Of a stretch of DNA of 64,000 nt, positions 8,305-18,300 are shown piece after piece. The notes below the pieces were generated by a model. It saw nothing but the letters and a program-made list of their open reading frames with translations. It had not been told where the DNA came from and made no database searches. The position numbers and the translations under genes are program-made. This stretch comes from Parabacteroides faecis (GTDB lineage: Bacteria > Bacteroidota > Bacteroidia > Bacteroidales > Tannerellaceae): the NCBI RefSeq assembly GCF_014647375.1, contig NZ_BMPB01000004.1, positions 372,001-436,000 of the forward strand, in the 5' to 3' direction. Within the stretch, counting starts at the first letter, position 1, and every line of letters starts with the position of its first letter.

Positions 8305-10140
8305 ATGATGAAGAATCCGTTAAGAAGTTCATATAGCACAGAGGGGAGACGTATGGCGGGAGCCCGTGCTTTATGGCGTGCCAACGGCATGAAAGAAGAA
8401 CAGTTCGGTAAACCGATTATAGCCATTGTGAATTCATTTACTCAGTTTGTTCCGGGGCATGTGCATTTGCATGAGATCGGACAGCAGGTAAAGGCGGAGA
8501 TTGAAAAGCTCGGTTGTTTTGCTGCAGAATTCAATACCATCGCAATAGACGACGGTATCGCCATGGGGCATGACGGAATGCTTTATTCTCTTCCTTCACG
8601 TGATATCATTGCAGATAGTGTTGAATATATGGTGAATGCGCATAAGGCGGACGCAATGGTTTGTATCAGTAACTGCGACAAGATCACTCCGGGTATGCTG
8701 ATGGCTGCAATGCGTTTGAATATCCCGACCATCTTTGTCTCCGGAGGACCGATGGAAGCCGGTAACCTGGATGGACGTGCACTTGACCTGATCGATGCGA
8801 TGATCGAAGCTGCCGACGATTCAGTGAGCGATGAGCAGGTCGAAAAGGTAGAACGCTCGGCTTGTCCGACTTGCGGATGTTGTTCCGGTATGTTCACCGC
8901 CAATTCGATGAACTGTCTGAATGAAGCGATCGGCCTGGCTCTTCCCGGTAACGGAACAGTTGTGGCAACGCATGCCAACCGTACGCGTCTGTTTAAGAAG
9001 GCAGCCCAAATGATTGTGGATAATGCGTTCAAATATTATCGTGATGGGGATGATTCGGTTCTACCTCGTAATATTGCAACCCGTCAGGCATTCCTGAACG
9101 CGATGTCGCTCGACATTGCAATGGGAGGATCTACCAATACGGTTCTTCACTTATTGGCTATAGCTCATGAGGCGGAAGCCGACTTCACCATGAAAGATAT
9201 AGATATGCTGTCCCGCAAAACTCCGGTTATCTGTAAAGTAGCTCCGAGTTGTTCTTATCACGTGGAAGATGTGAACCGGGCAGGTGGTATTATCGGCATT
9301 ATGAATGAGCTGGTAAAAGCTGGCTTGGTGGACGATTCGGTGAAACGTGTGGATGGCCTGACTTTGGGACAGGCGATCGACCGGTATTGCATCACTTCCG
9401 TGAATGTAACCGACGAAGCGATCAATATCTATAAGAGTGCTCCGGCACATCGTTTCAATCTGGTACTCGGATCACAGGAAAGTTATTATAAAGAACTGGA
9501 TACAGACCGCACTTCCGGTTGTATCCGTGACGTGGAACATGCCTATGTCAAAGATGGCGGTCTGGCTGTTCTCTACGGAAATATTGCACAGGATGGCTGT
9601 GTGGTTAAAACGGCAGGTGTAGATGAAAGTATCTTCCGTTTTGCAGGTCCGGCAAAAGTGTTTGATTCGCAGGATGCTGCTTGCGAAGGTATCCTGAAAG
9701 ATAAAGTCGTCTCCGGCGATGTCGTCGTTATCACCTATGAAGGTCCGAAGGGTGGGCCGGGTATGCAGGAAATGTTGTATCCGACTTCTTATATAAAAAG
9801 CAAGCACCTGGGTAAAGAATGTGCATTGATCACAGACGGACGCTTCAGCGGTGGAACATCAGGATTGTCTATAGGACATATCTCTCCCGAAGCGGCTGCA
9901 GGCGGAGCGATAGGGTTAGTGAAAGACGGCGATATGATCGAAATAAATATTCCCGAAAGAACCATCCATGTAAAGGTAAGTGATGCAGAACTGGCAGAAC
10001 GTCGCAAGGCGGAAGAAGCACGCGGAACCAAAGCCTTTACACCTCCTTTCCGCCAGCGTACGGTATCGAAAGCCCTGAAAGCATATGCAAAGATGGTTGC
10101 TTCGGCCGACAAGGGCGGTGTACGAATAGTAGAAGATTAA
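8305..10140 (+). CDS. ilvD: Dihydroxy-acid dehydratase
   Basis: Cytoplasmic Fe-S enzyme that dehydrates 2,3-dihydroxy-isovalerate and 2,3-dihydroxy-3-methylvalerate to the 2-oxo acids preceding valine and isoleucine. The start [20 protein letters not shown] and [10 protein letters not shown] match the family opening. Cluster and metal motifs are intact: [10 protein letters not shown] and [18 protein letters not shown]; the C-terminal part has [17 protein letters not shown]. At about 611 residues it is full length and of the large [4Fe-4S]-type class. I used ATG 8305 (8308 is equally possible); an upstream in-frame GTG at 8275 lies too close to the attenuator and adds unrelated residues. First structural gene behind the ilv attenuator; ilvB follows 32 bp on. 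Confidence 0.97.
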   Translation: MMKNPLRSSYSTEGRRMAGARALWRANGMKEEQFGKPIIAIVNSFTQFVPGHVHLHEIGQQVKAEIEKLGCFAAEFNTIAIDDGIAMGHDGMLYSLPSRDIIADSVEYMVNAHKADAMVCISNCDKITPGMLMAAMRLNIPTIFVSGGPMEAGNLDGRALDLIDAMIEAADDSVSDEQVEKVERSACPTCGCCSGMFTANSMNCLNEAIGLALPGNGTVVATHANRTRLFKKAAQMIVDNAFKYYRDGDDSVLPRNIATRQAFLNAMSLDIAMGGSTNTVLHLLAIAHEAEADFTMKDIDMLSRKTPVICKVAPSCSYHVEDVNRAGGIIGIMNELVKAGLVDDSVKRVDGLTLGQAIDRYCITSVNVTDEAINIYKSAPAHRFNLVLGSQESYYKELDTDRTSGCIRDVEHAYVKDGGLAVLYGNIAQDGCVVKTAGVDESIFRFAGPAKVFDSQDAACEGILKDKVVSGDVVVITYEGPKGGPGMQEMLYPTSYIKSKHLGKECALITDGRFSGGTSGLSIGHISPEAAAGGAIGLVKDGDMIEINIPERTIHVKVSDAELAERRKAEEARGTKAFTPPFRQRTVSKALKAYAKMVASADKGGVRIVED

Positions 10141-10172
10141 AAAAGATTACATCAGACAATAAAACAACAAAT

Positions 10173-11870
10173 ATGGAACAAAAGATAACCGGTTCGGAAG
10201 CTTTGCTGAAAGCGCTGATCGCTGAAGGAGTAGATACTATCTTCGGTTATCCGGGTGGGCAAGCGATCCCTATTTACGATAGCTTATACGATTACAGGGA
10301 TAAATTGAAACATATATTAGTTCGTCATGAACAAGGTGCTACACATGCTGCTCAGGGATATGCGCGTGTCTCCGGTAAAGTAGGCGTCACACTGGTTACC
10401 TCGGGACCGGGTGCAACCAATACAATCACCGGTATAGCCGATGCTTTGATGGATAGTACGCCTATGGTGGTAATAGCCGGACAGGTTCCGTCTCCGTTGC
10501 TGGGAACGGATGCGTTCCAGGAAGTAGATGTGATCGGTATTACACAGCCTATCACAAAATGGGCTTATCAGATCCGTAAACCGGAAGAGATAGCCTGGGC
10601 CGTATCGCGCGCTTTCTATATCGCATCGACCGGCCGTCCGGGACCAGTCGTTCTGGATCTGGCTAAAGATGCACAGGTTGGACTTGTGGATTATCACTAT
10701 GAGAAAGTCGACTACGTTCGTAGTTACCAACCGGAACCGGATATTAAGCAGGAACGCATTGAAGCTGCAGCAGCCTTGATCAATCAGGCTAAGAAGCCTT
10801 TCTGTCTGGTAGGCCAGGGGGTTATTCTGGGAGGTGCGGAAGATGAATTGAAAGAGTTTCTGGTGAAAAATGATATTCCCGCCGGTTCTACGGTTTTAGG
10901 TTTGTCTGCGTTACCTTCTGATTTTCCTTTGCATAAAGGTATGCTGGGAATGCATGGAAATGTAGGTCCTAACCGAAAAACAAATGAATGTGATGTATTG
11001 ATCGCTATCGGCATGCGTTTCGACGACCGTGTGACCGGTGATTTGAAAACATATGCTAAACAAGCAAAAATAATACATCTCGATATAGATAATTCGGAAA
11101 TCGGAAAGAATGTTCCGGTAGATGTAAAGGTATTAGGGAATGCCAAACATACGATTCCGATGATCACCGCTTTGCTCGAAGAACGGAAGCGTCCGGAATG
11201 GAATGCCGAGTTTGAACCTGATGCAAAGGAAGAACAGGAGAAAGTGATTGAAAAAGAGCTTTATCCCGCCAGTGGACAACTGAAGATGGGAGAAGTGGTT
11301 CGTAAAGTGTCGGAAGCGACCAATGACGATGCTGTTCTGGTGACCGATGTCGGTCAGAACCAGATGATGGGCGTTCGCTATTTCAAATATAAACGTACCC
11401 GTAGTGTGGTTACTTCCGGTGGTTTGGGTACAATGGGTTTCGGTCTTCCGGCTGCTATCGGCGCCAAGCTGGGTGCACCTGACCGTACGGTTTGTTTCTT
11501 TACCGGTGACGGTGGTATCCAGATGACTATTCAGGAACTGGGGACGATCATGCAGGAAAATCTGAATGTAAAGATCATCGTTCTTAATAACAACTTCCTG
11601 GGGATGGTGCGCCAGTGGCAGGAATTGTTCTTCAACGAACGTTATTCCAATACGATCATGAAGAATCCTGACTTTGTCGCTATAGCCAAAGCATTTGGCA
11701 TTGCTTCTCGTGCCGTAGATAAACGGGAGGAACTGGATGATGCGATTGCAGAAATGCTCGATCACGACGGGGCTTATCTATTAGTCGCCAATGTGGAAAC
11801 TTGCGGTATGGTATATCCGATGGTTCCGGCCGGAGGAAGCGTGACGAACATGATTTTAGGAGCTAAGTAA
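10173..11870 (+). CDS. ilvB: Acetolactate synthase large (catalytic) subunit
   Basis: Thiamine-diphosphate enzyme joining two pyruvates to acetolactate, or pyruvate with 2-oxobutyrate to acetohydroxybutyrate: the first common step to Val/Leu and Ile. Full length at 565 residues. The N-terminal domain has the cofactor-activating Glu in VRHEQGATHAAQGYARVSG and the loop TSGPGATNTITGIADA; the C-terminal TPP/Mg motif GDGGIQMTIQELGT...NNN is present. The catalytic subunit is followed by its regulatory partner ilvN after 12 bp, with AAGGAGGAA between them serving as a strong ribosome-binding site for ilvN. Expression should follow the ilv attenuator. Confidence 0.97.
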   Translation: MEQKITGSEALLKALIAEGVDTIFGYPGGQAIPIYDSLYDYRDKLKHILVRHEQGATHAAQGYARVSGKVGVTLVTSGPGATNTITGIADALMDSTPMVVIAGQVPSPLLGTDAFQEVDVIGITQPITKWAYQIRKPEEIAWAVSRAFYIASTGRPGPVVLDLAKDAQVGLVDYHYEKVDYVRSYQPEPDIKQERIEAAAALINQAKKPFCLVGQGVILGGAEDELKEFLVKNDIPAGSTVLGLSALPSDFPLHKGMLGMHGNVGPNRKTNECDVLIAIGMRFDDRVTGDLKTYAKQAKIIHLDIDNSEIGKNVPVDVKVLGNAKHTIPMITALLEERKRPEWNAEFEPDAKEEQEKVIEKELYPASGQLKMGEVVRKVSEATNDDAVLVTDVGQNQMMGVRYFKYKRTRSVVTSGGLGTMGFGLPAAIGAKLGAPDRTVCFFTGDGGIQMTIQELGTIMQENLNVKIIVLNNNFLGMVRQWQELFFNERYSNTIMKNPDFVAIAKAFGIASRAVDKREELDDAIAEMLDHDGAYLLVANVETCGMVYPMVPAGGSVTNMILGAK

Positions 11871-11882
11871 GGAGGAACAATT

Positions 11883-12437
11883 ATGAATACGAAAAAATTA
11901 TATACCGTTATTATCTTTTCAGAAAACACTGTAGGACTTCTGAACCAGATAACCGTTATCTTTACGCGTCGGCAACTGAATATTGAGACGCTTTCTGTTT
12001 CTCCTTCGGCTATAAAGGGAATACATAAGTTTACAATTACTACCTTTGCCGACGAGGATACGATCGATAAGGTCGTTAAGCAGATCGATAAGCGTGTAGA
12101 TATTCTGAAAGCTTATTATAATACGGACGAAGACCTGGTTTATCAGGAGATAGCTCTTTACAAGCTGAGTACCGAACTCTTTATCAAGATGGGAACGGTA
12201 GAGGATCTGATCCGTAAATATAATGCCCGTATCCTCGAGATGAACGAAGATTGTGTGGTGTTGGAAAAGAGTGGTCATTATGATGAAACTCAGGCTTTAT
12301 TCAAAGAACTGAGCGAAACGATCGGTGTCCTTCAGTTTATCCGCTCCGGTCGCGTTGCAATAACAAAGAGTAAAGTGGAACGTCTGAGCGACATGTTATC
12401 TTCGATGGAGAAAAAATTGCAGGAGAAACATGCCTGA
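11883..12437 (+). CDS. ilvN: Acetolactate synthase small (regulatory) subunit
   Basis: Regulatory subunit that makes acetolactate synthase sensitive to valine. The 184 residues comprise an N-terminal ACT domain (YTVIIFSENTVGLLNQITVI, then RRQLNIETLSVSPS) and the C-terminal domain typical of IlvN/IlvH (ELSETIGVLQFIRSGRVAI). It is slightly longer than the roughly 160-residue enterobacterial versions because of a charged C-terminal tail that ends EKKLQEKHA. A Shine-Dalgarno-like AAGGAGG lies just before the ATG, which is uncommon here and fits translational coupling with ilvB. Confidence 0.95.
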   Translation: MNTKKLYTVIIFSENTVGLLNQITVIFTRRQLNIETLSVSPSAIKGIHKFTITTFADEDTIDKVVKQIDKRVDILKAYYNTDEDLVYQEIALYKLSTELFIKMGTVEDLIRKYNARILEMNEDCVVLEKSGHYDETQALFKELSETIGVLQFIRSGRVAITKSKVERLSDMLSSMEKKLQEKHA

Positions 12438-12471
12438 GAGCAGATAGTATCATTTATAAACAGTATAAATT

Positions 12472-13203
12472 ATGGAGAAGAACAAAGTAGGAGAATTTCA
12501 TTTCGTAACAGAGTCCTATCTGATGGACTTCCGGGGACGCATCACGATCCCTATGATCGGTAATTATTTATTGCATGCAGCTTCCTGTCATGCCGCCGAC
12601 CGTGGATTCGGATATAGCGATATGACCGAAAGGCATACAGCATGGGTGCTTTCACGTTTGGCTATCGAGATGACTTCGTATCCTGCTATGTCCGAATCCG
12701 TTACTTTATATACCTGGGTGGATGAAGTAGGAAAGTTATTCACCAGCCGTTGCTTTGAGTTGGTAAACGGCGAAGGTAAGACTTTTGGCTTTGCCCGCTC
12801 TATCTGGGCTGCGATCGATGTGGAAACGCGTCGTCCGACCTTACTCGATGTGGAGGGACTGAGTGCGTATGTGACCGACCGTCCTTGTCCGATCGAGAAA
12901 CCCGGAAAGATCGCTCCGGTGGAAAACAATGCATCCGGAGAGTTTTACCGTGTGAAATACAGCGACCTGGATGTAAACGGCCACCTGAACAGTATCAAAT
13001 ATATGGAACATCTGCTCGATTTATTCGACATCGGTATGTTTCGTGAAAAAGAGATTGGCCGTTTTGAGATCGCTTATCAGTCTGAAGGTAAATACGGCAT
13101 GGAGTTGACGCTCCATAACCAGGAAGTATCCGAAGGCAAATATAATATGGCAATATGTAACGATGGCAAAGCAATATCTCGTGCCGCCGTTACATGGACA
13201 TAA
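12472..13203 (+). CDS. Acyl-ACP thioesterase (FatA/FatB-like)
   Basis: Predicted cytoplasmic acyl-acyl-carrier-protein thioesterase of 243 residues with two hot-dog folds. The first half has TAWVLSRLAIEMTSYPAMSE and TWVDEVGKLFTSRCFELV; the second has YSDLDVNGHLNSIKYMEHLL, where Asn and His fit the catalytic positions of plant and bacterial acyl-ACP thioesterases. Release of free fatty acids from ACP is the expected reaction. It lies 34 bp after ilvN and before ilvC, inside an otherwise purely branched-chain amino acid operon. Bacteroidetes make abundant iso and anteiso fatty acids from branched-chain amino acid intermediates, so a link through branched acyl chains is a reasonable inference, not shown by the sequence. 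Confidence 0.88.
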   Translation: MEKNKVGEFHFVTESYLMDFRGRITIPMIGNYLLHAASCHAADRGFGYSDMTERHTAWVLSRLAIEMTSYPAMSESVTLYTWVDEVGKLFTSRCFELVNGEGKTFGFARSIWAAIDVETRRPTLLDVEGLSAYVTDRPCPIEKPGKIAPVENNASGEFYRVKYSDLDVNGHLNSIKYMEHLLDLFDIGMFREKEIGRFEIAYQSEGKYGMELTLHNQEVSEGKYNMAICNDGKAISRAAVTWT

Positions 13204-13204
13204 C

Positions 13205-13376
13205 CCGGTTCATTTGCCGTCAGTTTTAACTGACGGATAGGTAATGGATATATAATCGTTGGACTTTAGTCCCATTTCTTACTGATACAGTCGTTGAATT
13301 TGAAGAAATGTGGCTGAAGCCAAAACAAGAGCTTAACATCTAAACCGTCGGTTAAAACCGACGGCAAAGGAACCCG
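13205..13376. repeat. Nested palindromic intergenic element upstream of ilvC
   Basis: Two hairpins, CCGTCAGTTTTAACTGACGG (13217-13236) and CCGTCGGTTAAAACCGACGG (13345-13364), are themselves inverted copies of each other, with flanks GGTTCATTTG and CAAAGGAACC completing an outer inverted repeat. Between them GGACTTTAGTCC and GGCTGAAGCC form a second, inner inverted pair. There is no coding potential. A related dyad recurs after leuB (39352-39397). It may separate ilvC expression from the upstream genes or be a decayed miniature element. Confidence 0.7.
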
Positions 13377-13444
13377 GAGAGGATTTATCCTCTCGTTATA
13401 CAGAGACAAATTATTTTTATATACATTTTAATAGTAAAAAGAAA

Positions 13445-14491
13445 ATGGCAGTAATGAATTTTGGCGGCGTTGACGAAAACGTAGTAACCCGCGAAGAATT
13501 TCCGTTGGAAAAGGCAAGAGAAGTATTGAAAGACGAAACAATCGCTGTGATAGGTTACGGCGTACAAGGTCCTGGCCAGAGCCTGAACCTGCGCGACAAC
13601 GGTTTTAACGTAATTGTAGGACAACGTAAAGGTGGTAAGACTTGGGAAAAAGCCGTTGCTGACGGTTGGGTGCCCGGTGAAACACTGTTCGATATTGAAG
13701 AAGCATGCGAAAAAGCAACTATCATCCAGTATCTGCTTTCAGACGCTGCCCAGATTGAAGTTTGGCCACGTATCAAAAAGTATCTGACTCCGGGAAAGGC
13801 TTTGTATTTCTCTCATGGATTCGGTATTACTTACAAAGAACGTACAAACATCATTCCTCCTGCTGATGTAGACGTAATCCTGGTGGCTCCTAAAGGATCG
13901 GGTACTTCATTGCGTCGTATGTTCCTGCAAGGCCGTGGCTTGAACTCCAGCTATGCTATCTTCCAGGATGCAACAGGTAAAGCATGGGATCGTGTGATCG
14001 CATTGGGTATCGGTGTTGGTTCAGGTTATCTGTTTGAAACGACTTTCAAGAAAGAAGTATATTCCGACCTGACTGGCGAACGTGGTACTTTGATGGGTGC
14101 AATCCAGGGATTGTTGCTGGCTCAGTATGAAACATTACGTGAAAATGGTCACGAACCTTCTGAAGCATTCAACGAAACAGTAGAAGAACTGACTCAGTCA
14201 TTGATGCCGTTGTTCGCTGAAAACGGTATGGACTGGATGTATGCAAACTGTTCGACTACAGCACAGCGTGGTGCTTTGGACTGGATGGGCCCGTTCCACG
14301 ATGCAACAAAACCGGTATTCCAGAAACTGTATAGCGAAGTAGCTTGCGGTAACGAAGCTCAACGTTCTATCGATACAAACAGTAAACCTGACTATCGTGA
14401 AGGTTTAGAAAAAGAACTGAAAGCTCTTCGTGAAAGCGAAATGTGGCGTGCAGGTGCTGTTGTTCGTAAACTTCGTCCTGAAAACAACTAA
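13445..14491 (+). CDS. ilvC: Ketol-acid reductoisomerase
   Basis: Reduces and isomerises acetolactate (to valine/leucine precursor) and acetohydroxybutyrate (to isoleucine precursor). The protein has 348 residues: a Rossmann domain with GYGVQGPGQSLNLRDNG, the NAD(P)-loop VGQRKGGKTWEKA, and a single knotted helical domain carrying the metal ligands in SDLTGERGTLMG and the Glu-rich PSEAFNETVEELTQSL. From memory the sequence, especially HEPSEAFNETVEELTQ and the ending VVRKLRPENN, looks closer to fungal Ilv5 than to enterobacterial IlvC. It is separated from the thioesterase gene by a 241-bp structured gap and ends at a strong terminator, so it may have its own promoter, though I could not identify one. 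Confidence 0.96.
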   Translation: MAVMNFGGVDENVVTREEFPLEKAREVLKDETIAVIGYGVQGPGQSLNLRDNGFNVIVGQRKGGKTWEKAVADGWVPGETLFDIEEACEKATIIQYLLSDAAQIEVWPRIKKYLTPGKALYFSHGFGITYKERTNIIPPADVDVILVAPKGSGTSLRRMFLQGRGLNSSYAIFQDATGKAWDRVIALGIGVGSGYLFETTFKKEVYSDLTGERGTLMGAIQGLLLAQYETLRENGHEPSEAFNETVEELTQSLMPLFAENGMDWMYANCSTTAQRGALDWMGPFHDATKPVFQKLYSEVACGNEAQRSIDTNSKPDYREGLEKELKALRESEMWRAGAVVRKLRPENN

Positions 14492-14531
14492 TAGTTGGTG
14501 CGATAAATAAGCAGTAAATATCTTGCGATAT

Positions 14532-14569
14532 AAAGCGGTAATCCGGTCTGTTCCGGGTTGCCGCTTTTT
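14532..14569 (+). terminator. Intrinsic terminator of the ilv operon
   Basis: Bases 14532-14546 pair with 14553-14567 (15 bp with two G-U pairs) around a 6-nt loop, and a T-run follows to 14569. Confidence 0.9.
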
Positions 14570-15146
14570 CTTTCCCGTTCCCGGCTAAACATGAACCTAT
14601 GACTAACTAAGTCTTTCCTTATGACTTGTTAATACGGAAGTCCTTACTTATTAAATTTACCCTGTACATCTTGCGTTATTACCCTGTACACCCTGACTGA
14701 ATCATCCTGTATATCCTGGCTGGCTACCCTGTACAGTGTAATAATAAATAGTAGGGACTTTTGACTTAGAAGCTCCCTGACTATGCGATAAAAGGTGACG
14801 GGAAGAGATATAGTGGTTACCTGTGTGACATATTTTAGTTAAGTAAGTTCTACTATCATAAAGTTTATCGAATTTATCTGCCATCTGCAACCATTGTTCG
14901 TAATTATATGGTTATTAGACTGTAAATGGTTGCAGATAGCCGTTTTTTATCTGCTACTTTATCTGTCATCTGTCACCGGTATGGAATATCACCGTGTTAT
15001 ATGTTAAAACCCATTATCGGTGGAGCAGGTTTGTCGATCTCATATGCTTATTGTATTTGATCGGTTAGGTGTTTTTATGTAGTCGCTTTTCTTAATAGAT
15101 GAGTGTTAAATAGTAAGTAATAAAGTATTAAATATATATTTTTATG
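14570..15146. other. Intergenic region between ilvC and susC: repeats and hairpin, no gene
   Basis: This non-coding stretch holds four CCTGTA-starting repeats (14661-14749) and a 13-bp hairpin, ATCTGCAACCATT (14883-14895) with AATGGTTGCAGAT (14925-14937), followed after five bases by six T residues (14943-14948). The hairpin looks like an orphan terminator, with no gene immediately before it. Beyond 14950 the sequence is AT-rich and shows nothing else I recognise. Confidence 0.6.
14661..14749. repeat. Four CCTGTA repeats with 22-23 nt period
   Basis: Units start at 14661, 14683, 14706 and 14728 (spacings 22, 23, 22). Each begins CCTGTACA or CCTGTATA, and units 2 and 3 also share the internal CCTG.CTG. 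The right halves are degenerate. Confidence 0.65.
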
Positions 15147-15176
15147 CTTGTAGTTATTAATGATAGATTATATTTG
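15147..15176 (+). promoter_or_regulatory. Probable promoter of the orphan susC-susD operon
   Basis: CTTG (15147-15150) and TATATTTG (15169-15176), 18 nt apart, fit the Bacteroidetes consensus. This would give a 5' leader of about 185 nt before the susC ATG. Confidence 0.5.
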
Positions 15177-15368
15177 TTGAAGAAAGTATGGTGTGTTTAA
15201 TCAAGATGAATAGATTGATGTTTATGAGTAAAAAGTTGTGTATCTTGATTTTATGAACTTTATTTTATGTATGTGAACCTGGGCGCTTTTTAAGGAGAGA
15301 AGCGTGGCCTCTAATGAAATGAATGCTATTATGATTAAATTTATTTAATTAAAGTCTTGAATTTAACT

Positions 15369-18300
15369 ATGTGGACAGACTCAAAACTAATTAAATCACT
15401 AATGTTTTCTGTATTGTTTGGAGCTGCGGGAACTGTAGTTGCAGCTATTCCAACAAGTCCCGAAACGATGGTAGTGCAACAGGGAAATAAGGTCTCAGGC
15501 CTTGTCTCTGACGATATGGGGCCCGTAGCCGGTGCTTCTGTCGTAGTAAAAGGAACTTCTGTCGGTACGATTACCGATACCGACGGCCGATTTAGCCTGG
15601 ATAATGTCCGGCGGGGATCGGTTATTGTAATATCTTTTGTCGGCCTGGCTACGCAGGAGATTACGTGGAACGGGCAAGCTTCCTTACATGTTAAGCTGAG
15701 CGATGCGACACAGGATTTGGATGAAGTGGTAGTGGTGGCCTATGGTACGGCTAAGAAATCGACCTTTACCGGATCGGCCTCTGTTGTGAAAGCAGAGAAA
15801 CTGGAAAAGGTGATGGGTACCGGTTTTACGGAAGCATTGCAAGGGATGTCGGCCGGTGTAAATGTAGTGAATACCCAGGGTAATCCCGGAGCAGAAGCCC
15901 GTGTTGAAATTCGTGGTATTTCTTCCATGTCCGGAAAAGCCAATCCTTTGTATATTGTTGACGGTATGCCTTATGATGGCGGTCTGAACCAGATCAATCC
16001 TACGGATATCGAATCGATGACGGTATTGAAGGATGCTGCGGCTACCTCTTTGTATGGTTCGCGTGCGGCGAATGGTGTTGTGATGATCACTACCAAGAGG
16101 GGAAAATCGGCGAAGCCCCAGATTAATTTCCGCGGAGCATGGGGTACTTCGGATAATGCTGTAAAGAACCCAAAGAAAGCGGATCCGTATCAGCAGTTGG
16201 AAAATACCTGGTATGCCCTGTATTACGATGCTTTACTTTATGACGGTCTGGATGCCAAGGCTGCCGGCGATTATGCATCTTCCCAGGCATTGACCAAGCA
16301 GGTAAAAGCAACAACGAATTCAAAAGGGGAAGCTATTTATGTGACTCCTTTCAGACATATCAATGAAAACTATGTATTACACGACGGCAATGGTAATCCT
16401 TACATGAATCCGAATCTGGAATATGTATGGGATGAAGATGACTGGGATGTTTATAAGGCTATCTTCTCCCGAAAACTGCGCCAGGATTATAGTGTGGATA
16501 TCAGCGGACAGACAGGAAACGGGAAGACTGCTTATTTCTTCTCCGGTGGGTATCTGGATGATCAGGGATATGGAAACCGCCAGTATTACAAACGTTATTC
16601 TTTCCGTACGAACTTGAGTACCGAACTGTTCGACTGGTGGAAAGTGGCAGGTAGTCTGTCTTATTCCCGGCATCGTCAGAATGTGTCGGGAGGTGCCAGT
16701 CGTGCTGCAAACTTTACCACATCGCTTTCGTCCCCATGGTTGCGTAATGAAGATAATACAGGATGGGTTGTTTCGGAAAAGACGGGAAAGAGAATGTATA
16801 ATTATGGTAAATATACCAATAACTTCTTTGGGGCGCATATCCTGAACAATTCGGGTGATTATTGGGACAATGAGAATGACGATAGTTTCGATAATAATAT
16901 GGGACACATTCTCTCGGCTCAGTTTAATACGGAGTTTAAGCTGCCCTTGGGTTTGAAGTTTCGTTCAGCCCTGAATATCGATGATTACTGGTATCGTACG
17001 ATGAATTATTCTTCTGCTGTGCATGGTAGCGGTCAGACTGCTCCATACGGTATTTCCATCCTGGCGGATGGAGGTTATGCCAGCCGTTATGATTATAATA
17101 AGCGCTCTACTACCTGGAATAATGTATTGTCGGGCGACTGGTCGATCGGCGATCACAATATTTCCGGTATGGTGGGGCATGAGTGGTATACCTGGGACTC
17201 TCATTATGAACAAGGCTGGGGCTACGGCATTATGGAGCTGGGTAAATACGAATTATCGAATACGACAAAGAATTTTGGCGTATCCGGCGGTCGTGATAAA
17301 TACTCATTGCTATCTTTCTTTGGGAAACTGGATTATAATTTCCTGAATAAATACTATGTGTCTGCCTCTGTTCGTGAGGATGGTTCTTCCCGTTTCAGCT
17401 CCGACAATCGTTGGGGTACGTTCTGGTCGACCGGTGCCTCCTGGAGAGCTTCGAAAGAAGGTTTTCTGGAAGATGTAAAATGGATTGACAATCTGATACT
17501 TCGCGCCAGTTACGGTACGACGGGTAATGATAAGCTGATCGTGCGTAATGCAAGCAATGGTAAAGCGGGTGACGAAGTTTTATATGGTTATCAGGGCACT
17601 TATGAAAGTGACGACTTGTATCTGAAGTCCGGTTTGAAGCCATCGACAACTCCCACGCCGGATCTGAAATGGGAGAGCAATAAACAATGGAATATCGGTG
17701 TGGATTTTTCTTTCTTCAGTCGTCTGAGCGGTACGGTGGAATATTATTCCCGTACATCTCATGACCTGTTGTATTATAAAGAATTGCCTTTATCGGCACA
17801 GGTTGGCTCGGCTTCCGGATATAATATGAATATCGGTGACCTGCGTAATAGCGGTGTTGAAATAACGATCAATGCCAATATCTTTACTTCAAAAGATTTC
17901 AGATGGGATATCGATGCCAATATGAGTACCTTGAAGAATGAGGTTACTTATCTGCCGACAGGTGCATATACGTATGCTGGTACGGCTTGTACCTATAAAA
18001 TGGAGGAAGGTAAGTCTATCTATGAATTTATCGCCCCGCAATATGACGGCGTAAATCCGGAAACAGGTTTGCCGGGTTGGTTGATCCGTGACGGTAACGG
18101 TGGTTGGGTGCGTACGGAAGATCAGGCGAAAGTAACTACCGATGATTTCGTATACTGCGGTTCTGCCATTCCTAAAGTATTCGGTTCTATCACCAATAAT
18201 TTCCAGTTTAAAGGGATCGACCTGTCGTTTATGTTCTATTATTCTTATGGATCGAAGATTTCCGACTATACCTATAAAGAACGTATCATGAACCGTCCGG

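Noticed and set aside
13422-13429. TACATTTT as a promoter -7 box for ilvC
   Set aside because: It lacks the final G of the consensus and has no TTTG at the expected distance upstream.
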